DNA of 64,000 bases from Lutimaribacter_A marinistellae (GTDB taxonomy: Bacteria; Pseudomonadota; Alphaproteobacteria; Rhodobacterales; Rhodobacteraceae): the NCBI RefSeq assembly GCF_042648365.1, contig NZ_JBHRXI010000001.1, forward strand, positions 558,001-622,000, in the 5' to 3' direction. Positions 1 to 8,900 of the stretch are shown here, piece by piece (within the stretch, counting starts at the first letter, position 1; every line of letters begins with the position of its first letter). The notes under the pieces are model-generated. The model did no database searches. It saw only the letters and a program-made list of their open reading frames with translations, and was not told the origin of the DNA. The position numbers were made by a program, and so were the translations under genes.

Positions 1-504
1 GCATCGGCCCCACACCTGACATGGAATGGCGAGGCGCTGAAAAAAGGCGAAGCGACGTTTATCGAACAGTCGGGATGCTTTCGCCGCTACCACGCCCCTC
101 TTTGTCGGTCGATCTTCTTCGGCAAGCCGCCGAAATACATGCTGGATGCCGCCGAGGCGCTGACCGAAGGGCTGAACGCCGGGATCGAGGTTGCACGACC
201 AGGCAATCGCGCCTGCGACATCGCCCGCGCGCTGGATGTCGAGTTGCAGAAGGTGGGAATCGACCGGCCCGCACGCTGCGGCTATGCCGTCGGGCTGTCT
301 TATCCACCGGATTGGGGCGAACACACTGTCTCGCTCCGCGCCTTCGATGAAACCGTTCTTGAACCGGGAATGACCTTTCACTTCATGCCCGGCTTATGGA
401 TGGATGGCTGGGGGATCGAGACGACCGAAACGATCCTCATTCGCGAAGACGGCCCTGCCGAGCCGCTCTGCAACGTGGAACGCAAACTCTTCGTGAAGGA
501 TTGA
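1..504 (+). CDS. M24 family metallopeptidase, ectoine-hydrolase-like (5' truncated by window edge)
   Basis: The frame is open from the first base, so only the last 167 residues are present. They match the C-terminal part of a creatinase/Xaa-Pro aminopeptidase (pita-bread) catalytic domain: the metal-ligand regions HFMPGLWM and ETTETILI are visible, and the tail NVERKLFVKD resembles DoeA/EutD ectoine hydrolases. A role in ectoine ring opening is suggested by this tail and by the deacetylase gene that starts 1 base after the stop. The missing N-terminus prevents a firm family call; a generic proline dipeptidase remains possible. Confidence 0.65.
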   Translation, partial: ASAPHLTWNGEALKKGEATFIEQSGCFRRYHAPLCRSIFFGKPPKYMLDAAEALTEGLNAGIEVARPGNRACDIARALDVELQKVGIDRPARCGYAVGLSYPPDWGEHTVSLRAFDETVLEPGMTFHFMPGLWMDGWGIETTETILIREDGPAEPLCNVERKLFVKD

Positions 505-505
505 G

Positions 506-1663
506 ATGAGCCTGCTCGAAGACACCAAGGCACTGCTGGCGGACCTGATCGCCTATCCAACCGTGTCGGCCGACAGCAACCTCGCGCTGATAGAACATCT
601 CGCGCAGGCGCTGGAAAACGCCGGCGCACGGGTCGAGATCTGGCATGACCTGACAGGAACCAAGGCCAACCTTTTTGCCACGTTAGGGCCGGATCGAGAT
701 GGCGGTATCGTTCTGTCAGGCCACTCCGACGTGGTCCCCGTGACCGATCAGGACTGGACGTCGGACCCATTCGTCATGGAAGAGCGCGACGGAAGGCTTT
801 ATGGCCGCGGAACCTGCGACATGAAGGGGTTCATCGCCGCAGCCGTGTCCATGGCTCCGCGCTACGCCGCGCTGAACCCGTCTCGGCCGGTTCATTTCGC
901 CTTTACCTATGACGAGGAAGTCGGGTGCTTTGGTGCTCAGGCGCTCGCCGAGAAGCTGCGCGAAAAGGATATCAGGCCAGCTGTCGCGATCATCGGCGAA
1001 CCAACCTCGATGCGTGTCATCGAGGGGCACAAGGGTTGTTACGAATACACCACGCATATCACCGGCCTTGAGGGTCACGGCAGCGGGCCGGATCGCGGCG
1101 TGAACGCGGTGGAATATGCGGTACGCTATGTCGGCAAGCTTTTGGAGTTGAAGGGCGCCCTGCAAGGCCGCGCACCAGCTGGCAGCCGGTTCGAGCCGCC
1201 ATGGACGACAATCAACACCGGCTCTCTCACGGGTGGGGTCGCGCATAATGTCATTCCGGGAAAGGCACGCATCGAATGGGAAATGCGCCCGGTTCAGCGA
1301 ATGGATGCGGATTTCGTAAAGGCCGAACTGCAACATTTCTGTGTTCATGACCTTATCCCCACGATGCGATCCGTTCATCCCGGCGCCGGGATCGAAACCG
1401 AAACCATCGGCGAGGTCGACGGGTTGGAACCTATGACCGAAAACGAAGCCCGCGATCTGGTGATGGAACTCACCGGAGCGAACGGTGCGGATCTGGTTCC
1501 GTTCGGCACCGAAGCGGGGATTTTCCAGGGCCTCGGCATGAGCGTCGTGGTCTGCGGGCCGGGCTCGATAGAGCAGGCACACAAGCCGGATGAATTCGTC
1601 TCGCTCGACCAGCTTGGTCAATGCCTCGCCATGCTTGAACGGCTGGGGGCGAAGCTGGTTTGA
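506..1663 (+). CDS. argE: ArgE-like N-acetyl-diamino-acid deacetylase (M20)
   Basis: A 385-residue M20 zinc peptidase of typical acetylornithine deacetylase length. The metal-site motifs are in order: GHSDVVPV near residue 71, GRGTCDMKG near 100, YDEEVG near 135 and GEPTS near 165, with a central dimerisation (lid) domain. The family removes N-acyl groups from ornithine-like substrates. Because it starts 1 base after a DoeA-like gene, it may deacetylate N-acetyl-2,4-diaminobutyrate in ectoine breakdown rather than N-acetylornithine in arginine synthesis; this is inference. The classical DoeB enzyme belongs to another family (aspartoacylase-like). Confidence 0.8.
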   Translation: MSLLEDTKALLADLIAYPTVSADSNLALIEHLAQALENAGARVEIWHDLTGTKANLFATLGPDRDGGIVLSGHSDVVPVTDQDWTSDPFVMEERDGRLYGRGTCDMKGFIAAAVSMAPRYAALNPSRPVHFAFTYDEEVGCFGAQALAEKLREKDIRPAVAIIGEPTSMRVIEGHKGCYEYTTHITGLEGHGSGPDRGVNAVEYAVRYVGKLLELKGALQGRAPAGSRFEPPWTTINTGSLTGGVAHNVIPGKARIEWEMRPVQRMDADFVKAELQHFCVHDLIPTMRSVHPGAGIETETIGEVDGLEPMTENEARDLVMELTGANGADLVPFGTEAGIFQGLGMSVVVCGPGSIEQAHKPDEFVSLDQLGQCLAMLERLGAKLV

Positions 1664-1672
1664 CGAGGCGGA

Positions 1673-2833
1673 TCACAAACGCTTTGCAACTTCTTCAAGC
1701 ATCACCTCGGTCGCGCCGCCGCCGATGGATTGAACCCGTGCATCACGGGCCATCCTTTCGATCGCCATGCCGCGCATGTAGCCCGCGCCGCCGTGAAACT
1801 GCAGGCAGTCATACATGACTTCGTTCACCAACTCCCCGCAATATGCCTTGATCATCGACACTTCGCGTACCAGATCCTCGGCCGCCGCCATCCGGGCGGC
1901 CGTGGCATATACCATCTGACGACCCGCCTCCACCTTTGCCGCCAGCATTGACAGGCGTTGGCGAATGGTCTGCTTGTCCCAAAGCGCTGCGCCGAAGGCA
2001 TGCCGGTCGCGGACGTATCCCAGTGTAAGTTCCAGCGCGGCCTGTGCCTCTCCCATTGCCATGGCCCCAAGGACCAGACGCTCGTTCTGGAAGTTCTTCA
2101 TGATTTCGTAAAAGCCTCGACCCTCGGCGCCCAGCACATTCGTGGCGGGAACGCGCAGATCGACGAATGACAATTCCGCGGTGTCCGAACTGTGCCAGCC
2201 TTGCTTGTCGAGTTTCCGGGCCACCGCGAAGCCGGGCACGCCCTTTTCAACAAGAAACATCGTCACGCCATGACTGGGCGGGGCGTCAGGGTCGGATTTC
2301 GCGGCGATGCAGTAAAGGTCAGCCAGCACACCATTGGTGATGAAAACCTTGCTGCCGTTCAACACCCAAGAGTCTCCGTCGCGCCGGGCGGTCGTTCCAA
2401 TGCCCTTCACGTCGGAGCCTGCTCCGGGCTCGGTGATGCCGACCGCCGTTATGACTTCGCCGGAAATCACGGACGGAAGCCATTTCGCCTTCTGTGCATC
2501 ATTGCCGGCATTCAGAACATGGACCGAGGCCATATCGGTATGCACAAGCGCGGTTATCGCCACCCCCGAAAACGTCGACCGTCCCAGTTCCTCGGCCAAG
2601 ACAACGGTTGCACGGGCATCCATGTCCGACCCGCCATAGGCCTCGGGAAAGCGGATGCCGAAGAACCCCAGATCGCCCATCCGCCGCAGAACATCTCGCG
2701 GTGTCTCACCCTGCGCTTCCCACACCTCGGCATGGGGCTTGATCTCCTCTTCGACGAAACGGCGCACCTGACGCCGCAACAAGTGATGTTCTTCGTCAAA
2801 GAACAGGTCGCTATCCGCTGCGGTGTCAAACAT
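1673..2833 (-). CDS. Acyl-CoA dehydrogenase
   Basis: A 386-residue flavoprotein with the full acyl-CoA dehydrogenase layout: N-terminal helical domain, the ITEPGAGSD signature near residue 130, the WVLNGSKVFITNG strand, and a C-terminal helical domain ending in FHGGAGYMRG and IGGGATEVM. It oxidises acyl-CoA to the 2-enoyl-CoA and passes electrons to ETF. I start at the ATG preceded by GGGAGGAC rather than at an ATG 16 codons upstream. It lies 55 bases downstream of the Nudix gene, probably in one transcript. Substrate range (short or branched chain) cannot be read here. Confidence 0.9.
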   Translation of the reverse strand: MFDTAADSDLFFDEEHHLLRRQVRRFVEEEIKPHAEVWEAQGETPRDVLRRMGDLGFFGIRFPEAYGGSDMDARATVVLAEELGRSTFSGVAITALVHTDMASVHVLNAGNDAQKAKWLPSVISGEVITAVGITEPGAGSDVKGIGTTARRDGDSWVLNGSKVFITNGVLADLYCIAAKSDPDAPPSHGVTMFLVEKGVPGFAVARKLDKQGWHSSDTAELSFVDLRVPATNVLGAEGRGFYEIMKNFQNERLVLGAMAMGEAQAALELTLGYVRDRHAFGAALWDKQTIRQRLSMLAAKVEAGRQMVYATAARMAAAEDLVREVSMIKAYCGELVNEVMYDCLQFHGGAGYMRGMAIERMARDARVQSIGGGATEVMLEEVAKRL

Positions 2834-2888
2834 GGCTGTCCTCCCGATGGGCATCTTGGAAAGACACCGCGAAACGGTCAAGAGCAGG

Positions 2889-3524
2889 TCACTTCCACGC
2901 GAAACGCGGCTGGTCGAAGTGTGCTACGCGCGTCGCGCGGCCGTGAATCGCAACTTCCCGGAATTGATAGATCACGGCCGCGGTGGGCGCGTACATGTAA
3001 TGACCCAGAGTAGGGAAATAGGCCGAAAGCACAGGCTGATCGCCGTGTTCGCTGTCAAGCAGTCGCGGGATATCGGGGCTGTCGAGTTCGGAGAAGGGCA
3101 AGTGAAAGGTCTCGGCGACCTCACCCGGATCGGGATGCAGGGTGACGTTCGCCCCGGCCCAGACCACGACGGGCGACATGATGAAACCCGACCGCGTGGC
3201 AAACGGATCGAGATGCCCAAGAATGCGCTCGGCTCCTAGCTCGAGACCCAGTTCCTCGTGCAGCTCCCGCAAAGCGGCTTGGTCGATGGTCTCGCCCGGA
3301 TCGAGACGGCCACCGGGAAGAGCGTACTGCCCTCCGTGCCGGTTCAATCCGCTGGGACGGAGGGTAACGATCACGCTGGCCTCGCCGGTTTCGGGACTGC
3401 CTGCGACGACAACCGCCACGGCCGCCTGACGCCACTCACCCTCTGGAGGCGGGATTCGTGAAAAGCCATTCAACCGGGTCCTGATAGAATGACACAGGAT
3501 GTCATCCGGTATGGTCATATTCAT
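2889..3524 (-). CDS. Nudix hydrolase, CoA pyrophosphatase-like (NudL type)
   Basis: A roughly 211-residue Nudix protein. The Nudix box is perfect (G-x5-E-x7-REL-x-EELGL), preceded by the GGQYALPGG segment, as in NudL/Nudt7-type enzymes that split CoA and acyl-CoA into phosphopantetheine and 3',5'-ADP. Being upstream of an acyl-CoA dehydrogenase fits CoA-pool control. The start is uncertain: ATG codons at 3566, 3524 and 3518 are all in frame; I chose 3524 for the purine-rich AGGGGCAGCAGG before it. Confidence 0.8.
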   Translation of the reverse strand: MNMTIPDDILCHSIRTRLNGFSRIPPPEGEWRQAAVAVVVAGSPETGEASVIVTLRPSGLNRHGGQYALPGGRLDPGETIDQAALRELHEELGLELGAERILGHLDPFATRSGFIMSPVVVWAGANVTLHPDPGEVAETFHLPFSELDSPDIPRLLDSEHGDQPVLSAYFPTLGHYMYAPTAAVIYQFREVAIHGRATRVAHFDQPRFAWK

Positions 3525-3723
3525 CGCCTGCTGCCCCTGTCTTATGGATTTATGCAACGAAAGCATCTTTCACCCGACGAAGTCGAGACCAGGCAGCGGC
3601 CCCAAGACCTTGCAATCGCAACGTTTCGTCATCGCCGGACCAAGCCGGAGCCTGTACGCGCCCGAATTCGTGCCTAACTTGTAGGGATCGGCATGCAATC
3701 ACCAAGCGGGGCGCAAGCATCAC

Positions 3724-5043
3724 ATGACTGAACGAAATGGACGCCTTACGGCCGAAGAAGCCAAGGGCCTGCGCACCGCCAAAGAGCTCGAAGGTCACTT
3801 GGCGTGGCTGGACACATTCACACCAGCCGCGCTTGGAGTGCTTGCAACTGCTTCCGGAATCTACACCTACTTGGGCGTTTCATCCCTGCTGGAGGACAAC
3901 GGCGCATTGTCGTTTTTCGCGGCGGTCGCCTATTCCATCGCAGTGTCAGTCGGCATTTTCGTTTTCTGGAGCTACATGCTGCGGCTTTTACCGTCCATGC
4001 GCAGCGGTGGTGGGTTCATCGGGTTGACGATCTCGACCATTGTCGGTTCGCTGGCGATCATCGCGATGTCCAGCTGGCTCAACGCCGCAGCGCTTGCCGG
4101 TTCGGCAGCGGTCGAGCAACACCTTGAAAACACGGTCCGCGACTATCAGGCCTCACTTGAACAGGCCCATGACATCGCCCTGAGCGGCCAGAGCCTGTCG
4201 CGTGAGGTCGAACGAGCCCGGCAGAGCTTCGAAGATCTCGCCGAGCTCGAGCAATCGGGGGATCTGTCAGGTACCTCGGGCCGCGGTGCGGTGTTTCGTG
4301 TTCTGACGCAAAAAGCCGAAGAGCTCGACAACCTGCGTGAGCAGATCGACGCGCAACAGCCCCTGATCGAAAACGCATTTGGACGGGGCAATGAAATCCT
4401 TGGCCGAATGCGGGAACTGACCGTCGCGCCCGGACCGGTCGATACGCGGTCTGTTCAGTTTTCGGAGGAAAGCGTAAAACTTGCCGGAGTCATCTCTCAA
4501 CTCAACCAGTTGAACGTGGCGCCATTGGTTGCACGCGCGGCAGAGGATCTTCCCGCTTCGGTCGTTCTGCCGGAACTCGACGGTCGCAGCGCCGAAGTGC
4601 GGCAGGCGCAGTCGGCGACAATCGAGTCGGTGCTGACCGCCCTCGACCAACGGGCGCGGACGTTGCGGAATGCCGCCGAAGAGGTTCTGGCGATGGAGCC
4701 GCCACCCGAGACCGCCTATAATCCGATATCCAGCGCGGATGCGGTGATCCGGTATGCCGAAAACTTCGTTCCGTCCTGGGCAGGTGCGATCGCCATAGAT
4801 CTGCTGCCAGCCGTCCTCGTCTTTATCCTGGCCATAACGCAGGCGGCGATCCGGTCCGGACGCGACGGAATGAGTATAGAGGAAACGTTGACGCTCGCCG
4901 ATCTCAAGGCCGCCGTGAACGCGATGCGCGATGTCGAACTGGCCATGGGCGACGCAGATGCAGCGATGCTCGACCGAACCGCTGCGAAACCTACGACCAC
5001 CGCGGCGCCCGAACCGACCGCGTCAACGGACGACAAGGTATGA
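3724..5043 (+). CDS. Unrecognised four-helix membrane protein with large periplasmic coiled-coil domain
   Basis: A 439-residue protein I do not recognise. Three hydrophobic helices lie near residues 33-56, 63-88 and 98-118, then about 230 polar, glutamate/glutamine-rich residues with heptad character, a fourth helix near 350-375, and an acidic/threonine-proline tail. Basic residues (RLLPSMRSGGG, RSGRDG) place the short loops in the cytoplasm and the long coiled coil in the periplasm. It overlaps the next gene, a ClpP-fold protease, by ATGA, which implies coupled translation and probably a shared complex. It could be a scaffold, adaptor or substrate for that protease. Confidence 0.75.
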   Translation: MTERNGRLTAEEAKGLRTAKELEGHLAWLDTFTPAALGVLATASGIYTYLGVSSLLEDNGALSFFAAVAYSIAVSVGIFVFWSYMLRLLPSMRSGGGFIGLTISTIVGSLAIIAMSSWLNAAALAGSAAVEQHLENTVRDYQASLEQAHDIALSGQSLSREVERARQSFEDLAELEQSGDLSGTSGRGAVFRVLTQKAEELDNLREQIDAQQPLIENAFGRGNEILGRMRELTVAPGPVDTRSVQFSEESVKLAGVISQLNQLNVAPLVARAAEDLPASVVLPELDGRSAEVRQAQSATIESVLTALDQRARTLRNAAEEVLAMEPPPETAYNPISSADAVIRYAENFVPSWAGAIAIDLLPAVLVFILAITQAAIRSGRDGMSIEETLTLADLKAAVNAMRDVELAMGDADAAMLDRTAAKPTTTAAPEPTASTDDKV

Positions 5044-5822
5044 CGGATCGCCCCCGGAATACCGGGCTGCGCCGGGGATTGAGGCTGATCCTGCTGCTTC
5101 AGATCGCGATTGCGGGGATGATGCTCGTCATCGATATTCCCGCCCAATTGCCGCCCGGGCTGTTTGACCGCGAGCGGCTTCCGACAGGGCCAATTTCTCC
5201 GGGAGATCAGACGCGCAGATACGACCCGCAACGCAGTCCGTCCGATTTCATGGACCGGACCAGCCCTGCCGATATTGCCCTGCCCGACCAGTTCGCGGAT
5301 CGTCTGCAATTCGAGCTTCGCGAGACCGAAGGCATGGGCAATCTGCTATTGCTTACTGGCGCAATCGCCCCCGGAGATGCCGATCGGATGGCCGAGGAAC
5401 TCGACAGCTTGATCGAACCACCCGACGGCATCGCGTTGCACAGCCCCGGCGGAACCGTCTCCGAGGCTCGGGCCATTGGTCGAATCATTCGCGACAGGGG
5501 TTTTCCCACTTTGGTGCTGGCCGGGGCCTCCTGCATGTCGTCCTGCCCGTATGTTTTCGCAGCCGGTGCCGAGAGGACCGCGTCACGCCAAGGTGCGATA
5601 GGCATGCACCAGCATTACTATGACCAATCGCGTTTCATCCCGGCGGTGTTTGCAGTGTCCGACATCCAGCGCGGGCAAGGAGAAACACTCGAGTACCTGA
5701 TCGATATGGGCATTGATCCTGCCGTGATGATCTACTCGCTCAAGACACCTCCTGAACGCATCTATGTACTGGTCGAAGACGAGTTGCTGGAAACGGGGCT
5801 GGCAACCAACGTGATCGACTGA
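5040..5822 (+). CDS. Membrane-anchored periplasmic ClpP/crotonase-fold serine protease
   Basis: A 260-residue protein with a single N-terminal hydrophobic anchor (about residues 13-34) and a ClpP-like domain. The oxyanion-loop equivalent is SPGG at 135-138, the nucleophile is Ser167 or Ser168 in CMSSCP, followed by the AAG helix, and the ClpP-type histidine region is GMHQH at 189-193. Similar proteins occur as predicted periplasmic proteases without a known substrate. The paired cysteines around the serines (165 and 169) could form a disulfide. It is coupled by ATGA to the coiled-coil membrane protein. A non-proteolytic function of the fold cannot be excluded. Confidence 0.75.
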   Translation: MTDRPRNTGLRRGLRLILLLQIAIAGMMLVIDIPAQLPPGLFDRERLPTGPISPGDQTRRYDPQRSPSDFMDRTSPADIALPDQFADRLQFELRETEGMGNLLLLTGAIAPGDADRMAEELDSLIEPPDGIALHSPGGTVSEARAIGRIIRDRGFPTLVLAGASCMSSCPYVFAAGAERTASRQGAIGMHQHYYDQSRFIPAVFAVSDIQRGQGETLEYLIDMGIDPAVMIYSLKTPPERIYVLVEDELLETGLATNVID

Positions 5823-5897
5823 GATTGCGCCTTGTTTACCGGGTCGGGAGTGGCAGACTGTGTATTTCCGCCCTCGATCCAGGCAAGGAAGACGCTC

Positions 5898-7076
5898 ATG
5901 CAACCCCATGAACCGCCCCTCACGAATAGCGATATCGCAACACTGACCGAGTGGCGCCGCGAACTGCACCGGCGCCCCGAGTTGTCGGGAGAGGAAAAGG
6001 AGACGGCAAAGACCGTTCTTGCCATGCTTGAGGAGTGTCACCCTGATGAGGTTCTCACCGATCTCGGCGGTCACGGCGTGGCAGCGATTTTCCACGGCGC
6101 AGAAAAGGGCCCGTCGGTCATGCTTCGCTGTGAGATTGACGGGCTGCCGATAGAGGAATTGAACCCTGGTCTGCCCTATCGGTCGGAAGTCGCAGGCAAA
6201 GGCCACTTGTGCGGTCACGACGGGCATATGGCGATCCTTGCTGCCACCGCGCGTTGGCTGGCGCGCAACAGGCCCCGACACGGATGCGTGATCCTGTTGT
6301 TTCAACCTGCCGAAGAAAACGGCGCTGGCGCCGCTGCGGTCATCCAAGACCCTCGATTTGCTAAGCTTGATATCGACTATGCGTTTTCCTTGCACAATTT
6401 CCCCGGCCTCCCTCTTGGTCATGTTCTGCTGGCGCCGGGTGTGATGAATTGTGCATCGCGAGGCATGAAGATCGAGTTGGTAGGCAAGACCGCTCATGCC
6501 TCACAACCCGAAACCGGCACGTCGCCCGCCCCCGCACTGGCACACCTGATTTCGGACCTTGGCGGCCTTGGGTCCGCTACGGATGTCGATGACCCCGATT
6601 TCCGATTGGTCACCGTGACACATGCGCGGATGGGCGAACCCGCCTTCGGGATTGCACCCGGTGTAGCAGAGCTGTGGGTCACGCTGCGTAGCCGGACCGA
6701 TGAGGGAATGGCCGCATTGGTGGAACATGCCGAAACCGCCGTGACCATGGCGGCCGCCTCCCACAGCCTAAAAGCGGCCATCAGCTATCAGGATGTTTTT
6801 CGACATTGCGAAAATCATCCCGACGCGGTGCGTGAGTTAACTCGGGCGTTGGACGCCGAAAGGGTGGCCCGCACCGATGGCTTGCTGCCGATGCGCGCCT
6901 CGGAAGACTTCGGTCGCTTCGGGGATCATACCAAGTCGGCGATGCTTCTTTTGGGATCGGGCGAAGACCGGCCCAGCCTGCACAACCCCGATTATGATTT
7001 TCCCGACGAGTTGATACCGATTGGCGCGAGTATCTTCATTCGCACTCTTCGGAACCTGTGTTTCGGGTTTGAGTGA
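5898..7076 (+). CDS. M20 family amidohydrolase (hippurate hydrolase-like)
   Basis: A 392-residue M20D peptidase/aminoacylase. Visible features are WRRELHRRPELS at the N-terminus, CEIDGLPI, the metal motif LCGHDGHMA near residue 112, QPAEENGAGA near 140, and the C-terminal MRASEDFG. This family hydrolyses N-acyl amino acids or indole-acetyl/benzoyl amino acid conjugates. I start at 5898 (AGGAAGACG upstream) rather than at the in-frame ATG 22 codons earlier, which has no ribosome site. Its position beside the aromatic cluster invites the idea of releasing an aromatic acid from a conjugate, but that is speculation. Confidence 0.85.
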   Translation: MQPHEPPLTNSDIATLTEWRRELHRRPELSGEEKETAKTVLAMLEECHPDEVLTDLGGHGVAAIFHGAEKGPSVMLRCEIDGLPIEELNPGLPYRSEVAGKGHLCGHDGHMAILAATARWLARNRPRHGCVILLFQPAEENGAGAAAVIQDPRFAKLDIDYAFSLHNFPGLPLGHVLLAPGVMNCASRGMKIELVGKTAHASQPETGTSPAPALAHLISDLGGLGSATDVDDPDFRLVTVTHARMGEPAFGIAPGVAELWVTLRSRTDEGMAALVEHAETAVTMAAASHSLKAAISYQDVFRHCENHPDAVRELTRALDAERVARTDGLLPMRASEDFGRFGDHTKSAMLLLGSGEDRPSLHNPDYDFPDELIPIGASIFIRTLRNLCFGFE

Positions 7077-7107
7077 AGCAAGGCGCGGAGATTTCCCGCG
7101 CCTTGCT
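7077..7107. terminator. Bidirectional hairpin terminator between convergent genes
   Basis: A perfect 12-bp stem (AGCAAGGCGCGG / CCGCGCCTTGCT) with a 7-base loop starts right after the stop codon of the plus-strand amidohydrolase and ends 3 bases before the stop of the minus-strand flavin reductase. The symmetric position suits termination from both sides, although the T-tracts are weak. Confidence 0.8.
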
Positions 7108-7110
7108 GAG

Positions 7111-7620
7111 TCAGGATGCAGGCAGATGGGTTGCCATGGGCTGAAACGCGCCGTTCCAATAGGCCAACGCGTCAACTTGCCCCGAAACATGAACCGCGCG
7201 AACCTTGCCGATGATGATCGAATGCGTCGCGCGGTCGATGATTTCCGCAACTTCGCAGTCGAACGCCACGGGTGCATCCGCCAATAGGGGCGCGCCGGTT
7301 TCGGCCGTTGTCCATTTTGCGCCGTCATAACGCCGGACGCCTGAAACGCCGCCGAACCCGGCAAAGCGTTCCGCGACGCCGCGATGCTCAGCCCCCAGCG
7401 AAGACCAGCCAAAACAACGGTACTTGGAAATCAGAGGCCAGGTCGAGGCATCCCGATTAAGGCAGAACAGCACTTGCGGCGGCTCCGCGCTCAGCGAGAT
7501 GCCCGAGGTGACGACCAGCCCCGAGCGATCCTCACCACGACCCGCCGTGATCACCGTGCAATGGCCGATCTGCTGGCGCATGGCACGCGTGAAATCGGCA
7601 GGGGCGATTTCCCGGCCCAT
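7111..7620 (-). CDS. Flavin reductase, partner of the adjacent LLM monooxygenase
   Basis: A 169-residue flavin reductase-like (FMN-binding split barrel) protein: the start of the domain reads DFTRAMRQQIGHCTVIT, followed by SGLVVTSGISLSAEPPQVLFCLNRDAS and a late AFDCEVAEIIDRATHSIIIG segment. Such enzymes supply reduced FMN to two-component monooxygenases. The gene begins 1 base after the LLM monooxygenase stop with GGAG nine bases before the ATG, so the two form an operon and a likely two-component system. Confidence 0.85.
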   Translation of the reverse strand: MGREIAPADFTRAMRQQIGHCTVITAGRGEDRSGLVVTSGISLSAEPPQVLFCLNRDASTWPLISKYRCFGWSSLGAEHRGVAERFAGFGGVSGVRRYDGAKWTTAETGAPLLADAPVAFDCEVAEIIDRATHSIIIGKVRAVHVSGQVDALAYWNGAFQPMATHLPAS

Positions 7621-7621
7621 C

Positions 7622-8758
7622 TCAGATGGCTCCGACAAGGGCCGCCTCTCGCGAGGCTCCGGTTTCATGATCCCGAATGCCAGCTTCGGCCAGTCGGGGC
7701 AGCACCTCGTCGCGGAACAGGGGGAATTCCTTGACGTAGTCGACAAAGGACAGTGTTGTGCCTGCGAACCCGGTCTCATGCAGGGTGATCAACCCCTGAG
7801 CGACCTGTTCGGGTGTGCCAACCAGAGGGAAGCCACCATGGCCAAGCGCCATGGAATCGCGGATTTGCGCCAACAGGTCGTGTGGAAAGCTCTGGGCATG
7901 CGCGAATTGCAGACGCACCAGGTTGTCCGTGGCGTCCCAGTCGATGTTTTCCATCACGTAATCGCGGTATTCCTGCGCTTCGGCCTCGGTTTCGCGGCAG
8001 ATCACGTGGCTGAACGTCAGCACGCCAACATCACGGGCCTTGCCGCGCGCCTTGTCTTTCAGTTCCTTGATCTCACTGCGCGACCGCTCCAAGTCGATTG
8101 CAGGTGTGAAAAGATAGTTGGCGTTCTGCGTTGCAAACTCACGACCAAGACCGGACCCTGCCGCGTTCAGAATGGGAACCTCGCCATTCACCGGCCACGG
8201 ATCCCCTTTCACACCCTTGAGCGAAAAGTTCTCGCCGTTCCAATCGAAATGCTCCTTACTTCTCCAGAGCTTCTTGATGATGTCGTACCATTCCTGCGCA
8301 TAACCGTATCGTGTCTCGTGATCGTCCGGCAGGGAAAGGCCGAGGGCTTCGTATTCCGGTTTGTTCCAACCGGCGACGATGTTCAGCCCGGCACGGCCCT
8401 GACCGACCTGGTCCATCGTCGCGATCTGTTTGGCGACAACGACCGGATGGTTCGCAGCGGTGTGGATCGTGGCGAAGACGGTCAGGTTCTTCGTATTGGC
8501 CAGAAGGGCGGTTGCCCAAGTAACCGTTTCCAGAACGCCACCGTGAAAATCCGTCTCGCCGCCATATCCTATCCAGCGCGCAATCGGCAGCATGAAGTCG
8601 ATGCCAGCCTCGTCCAGCATCTTGCCCAGGGCAAGGTTGTTCTCCCAGCTGTTGTCCCAGCGCTCCGAAAGCTTGCTGACCGTCATGCCCGAAGAGCAAT
8701 TGGACGAAAAGGTTCCAAGCTTGAACCCTTCCTTTTGAAGCATCTTGTTGGTGGTCAT
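7622..8758 (-). CDS. LLM-class flavin-dependent monooxygenase (RutA-like group)
   Basis: A 378-residue luciferase-like (TIM-barrel) monooxygenase. It shows ARWIGYGGETDFHGGVLE near residues 60-77, GLNIVAGWNKPEY and a late GTPEQVAQGL segment, as in RutA and related heterocycle or sulfonate oxygenases. It inserts oxygen using FMNH2, presumably from the reductase just downstream. It is the first gene of a minus-strand operon, divergent from a MarR-type regulator. In this setting an N-heterocycle is a plausible substrate, but RutA-type pyrimidine cleavage and other substrates are not excluded. GGAGA precedes the ATG. Confidence 0.85.
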   Translation of the reverse strand: MTTNKMLQKEGFKLGTFSSNCSSGMTVSKLSERWDNSWENNLALGKMLDEAGIDFMLPIARWIGYGGETDFHGGVLETVTWATALLANTKNLTVFATIHTAANHPVVVAKQIATMDQVGQGRAGLNIVAGWNKPEYEALGLSLPDDHETRYGYAQEWYDIIKKLWRSKEHFDWNGENFSLKGVKGDPWPVNGEVPILNAAGSGLGREFATQNANYLFTPAIDLERSRSEIKELKDKARGKARDVGVLTFSHVICRETEAEAQEYRDYVMENIDWDATDNLVRLQFAHAQSFPHDLLAQIRDSMALGHGGFPLVGTPEQVAQGLITLHETGFAGTTLSFVDYVKEFPLFRDEVLPRLAEAGIRDHETGASREAALVGAI

Positions 8759-8810
8759 GGTCGTCTCTCCTGTTGGATAGGTTTTTAAATTTACTTTCGG
8801 ATTGATTTTT

Positions 8811-8821
8811 TATTTGAAGCA
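8811..8821. promoter_or_regulatory. Weak match to the TACTTGAAGTA operator
   Basis: TATTTGAAGCA matches 9 of 11 positions of the palindrome found before the ACMR and isatin-hydrolase genes. It lies in the AT-rich divergent space between the LLM monooxygenase and the MarR-type gene. The symmetry is partly lost, so this is only a candidate. Confidence 0.3.
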
Positions 8822-8900
8822 TGAAGCACCCAATCGACTTGAGTCAAGCCTCTTGTCGGGCGAAGCTTTGCAGTGGCGGATCACACGGAAGGAACGGGAT

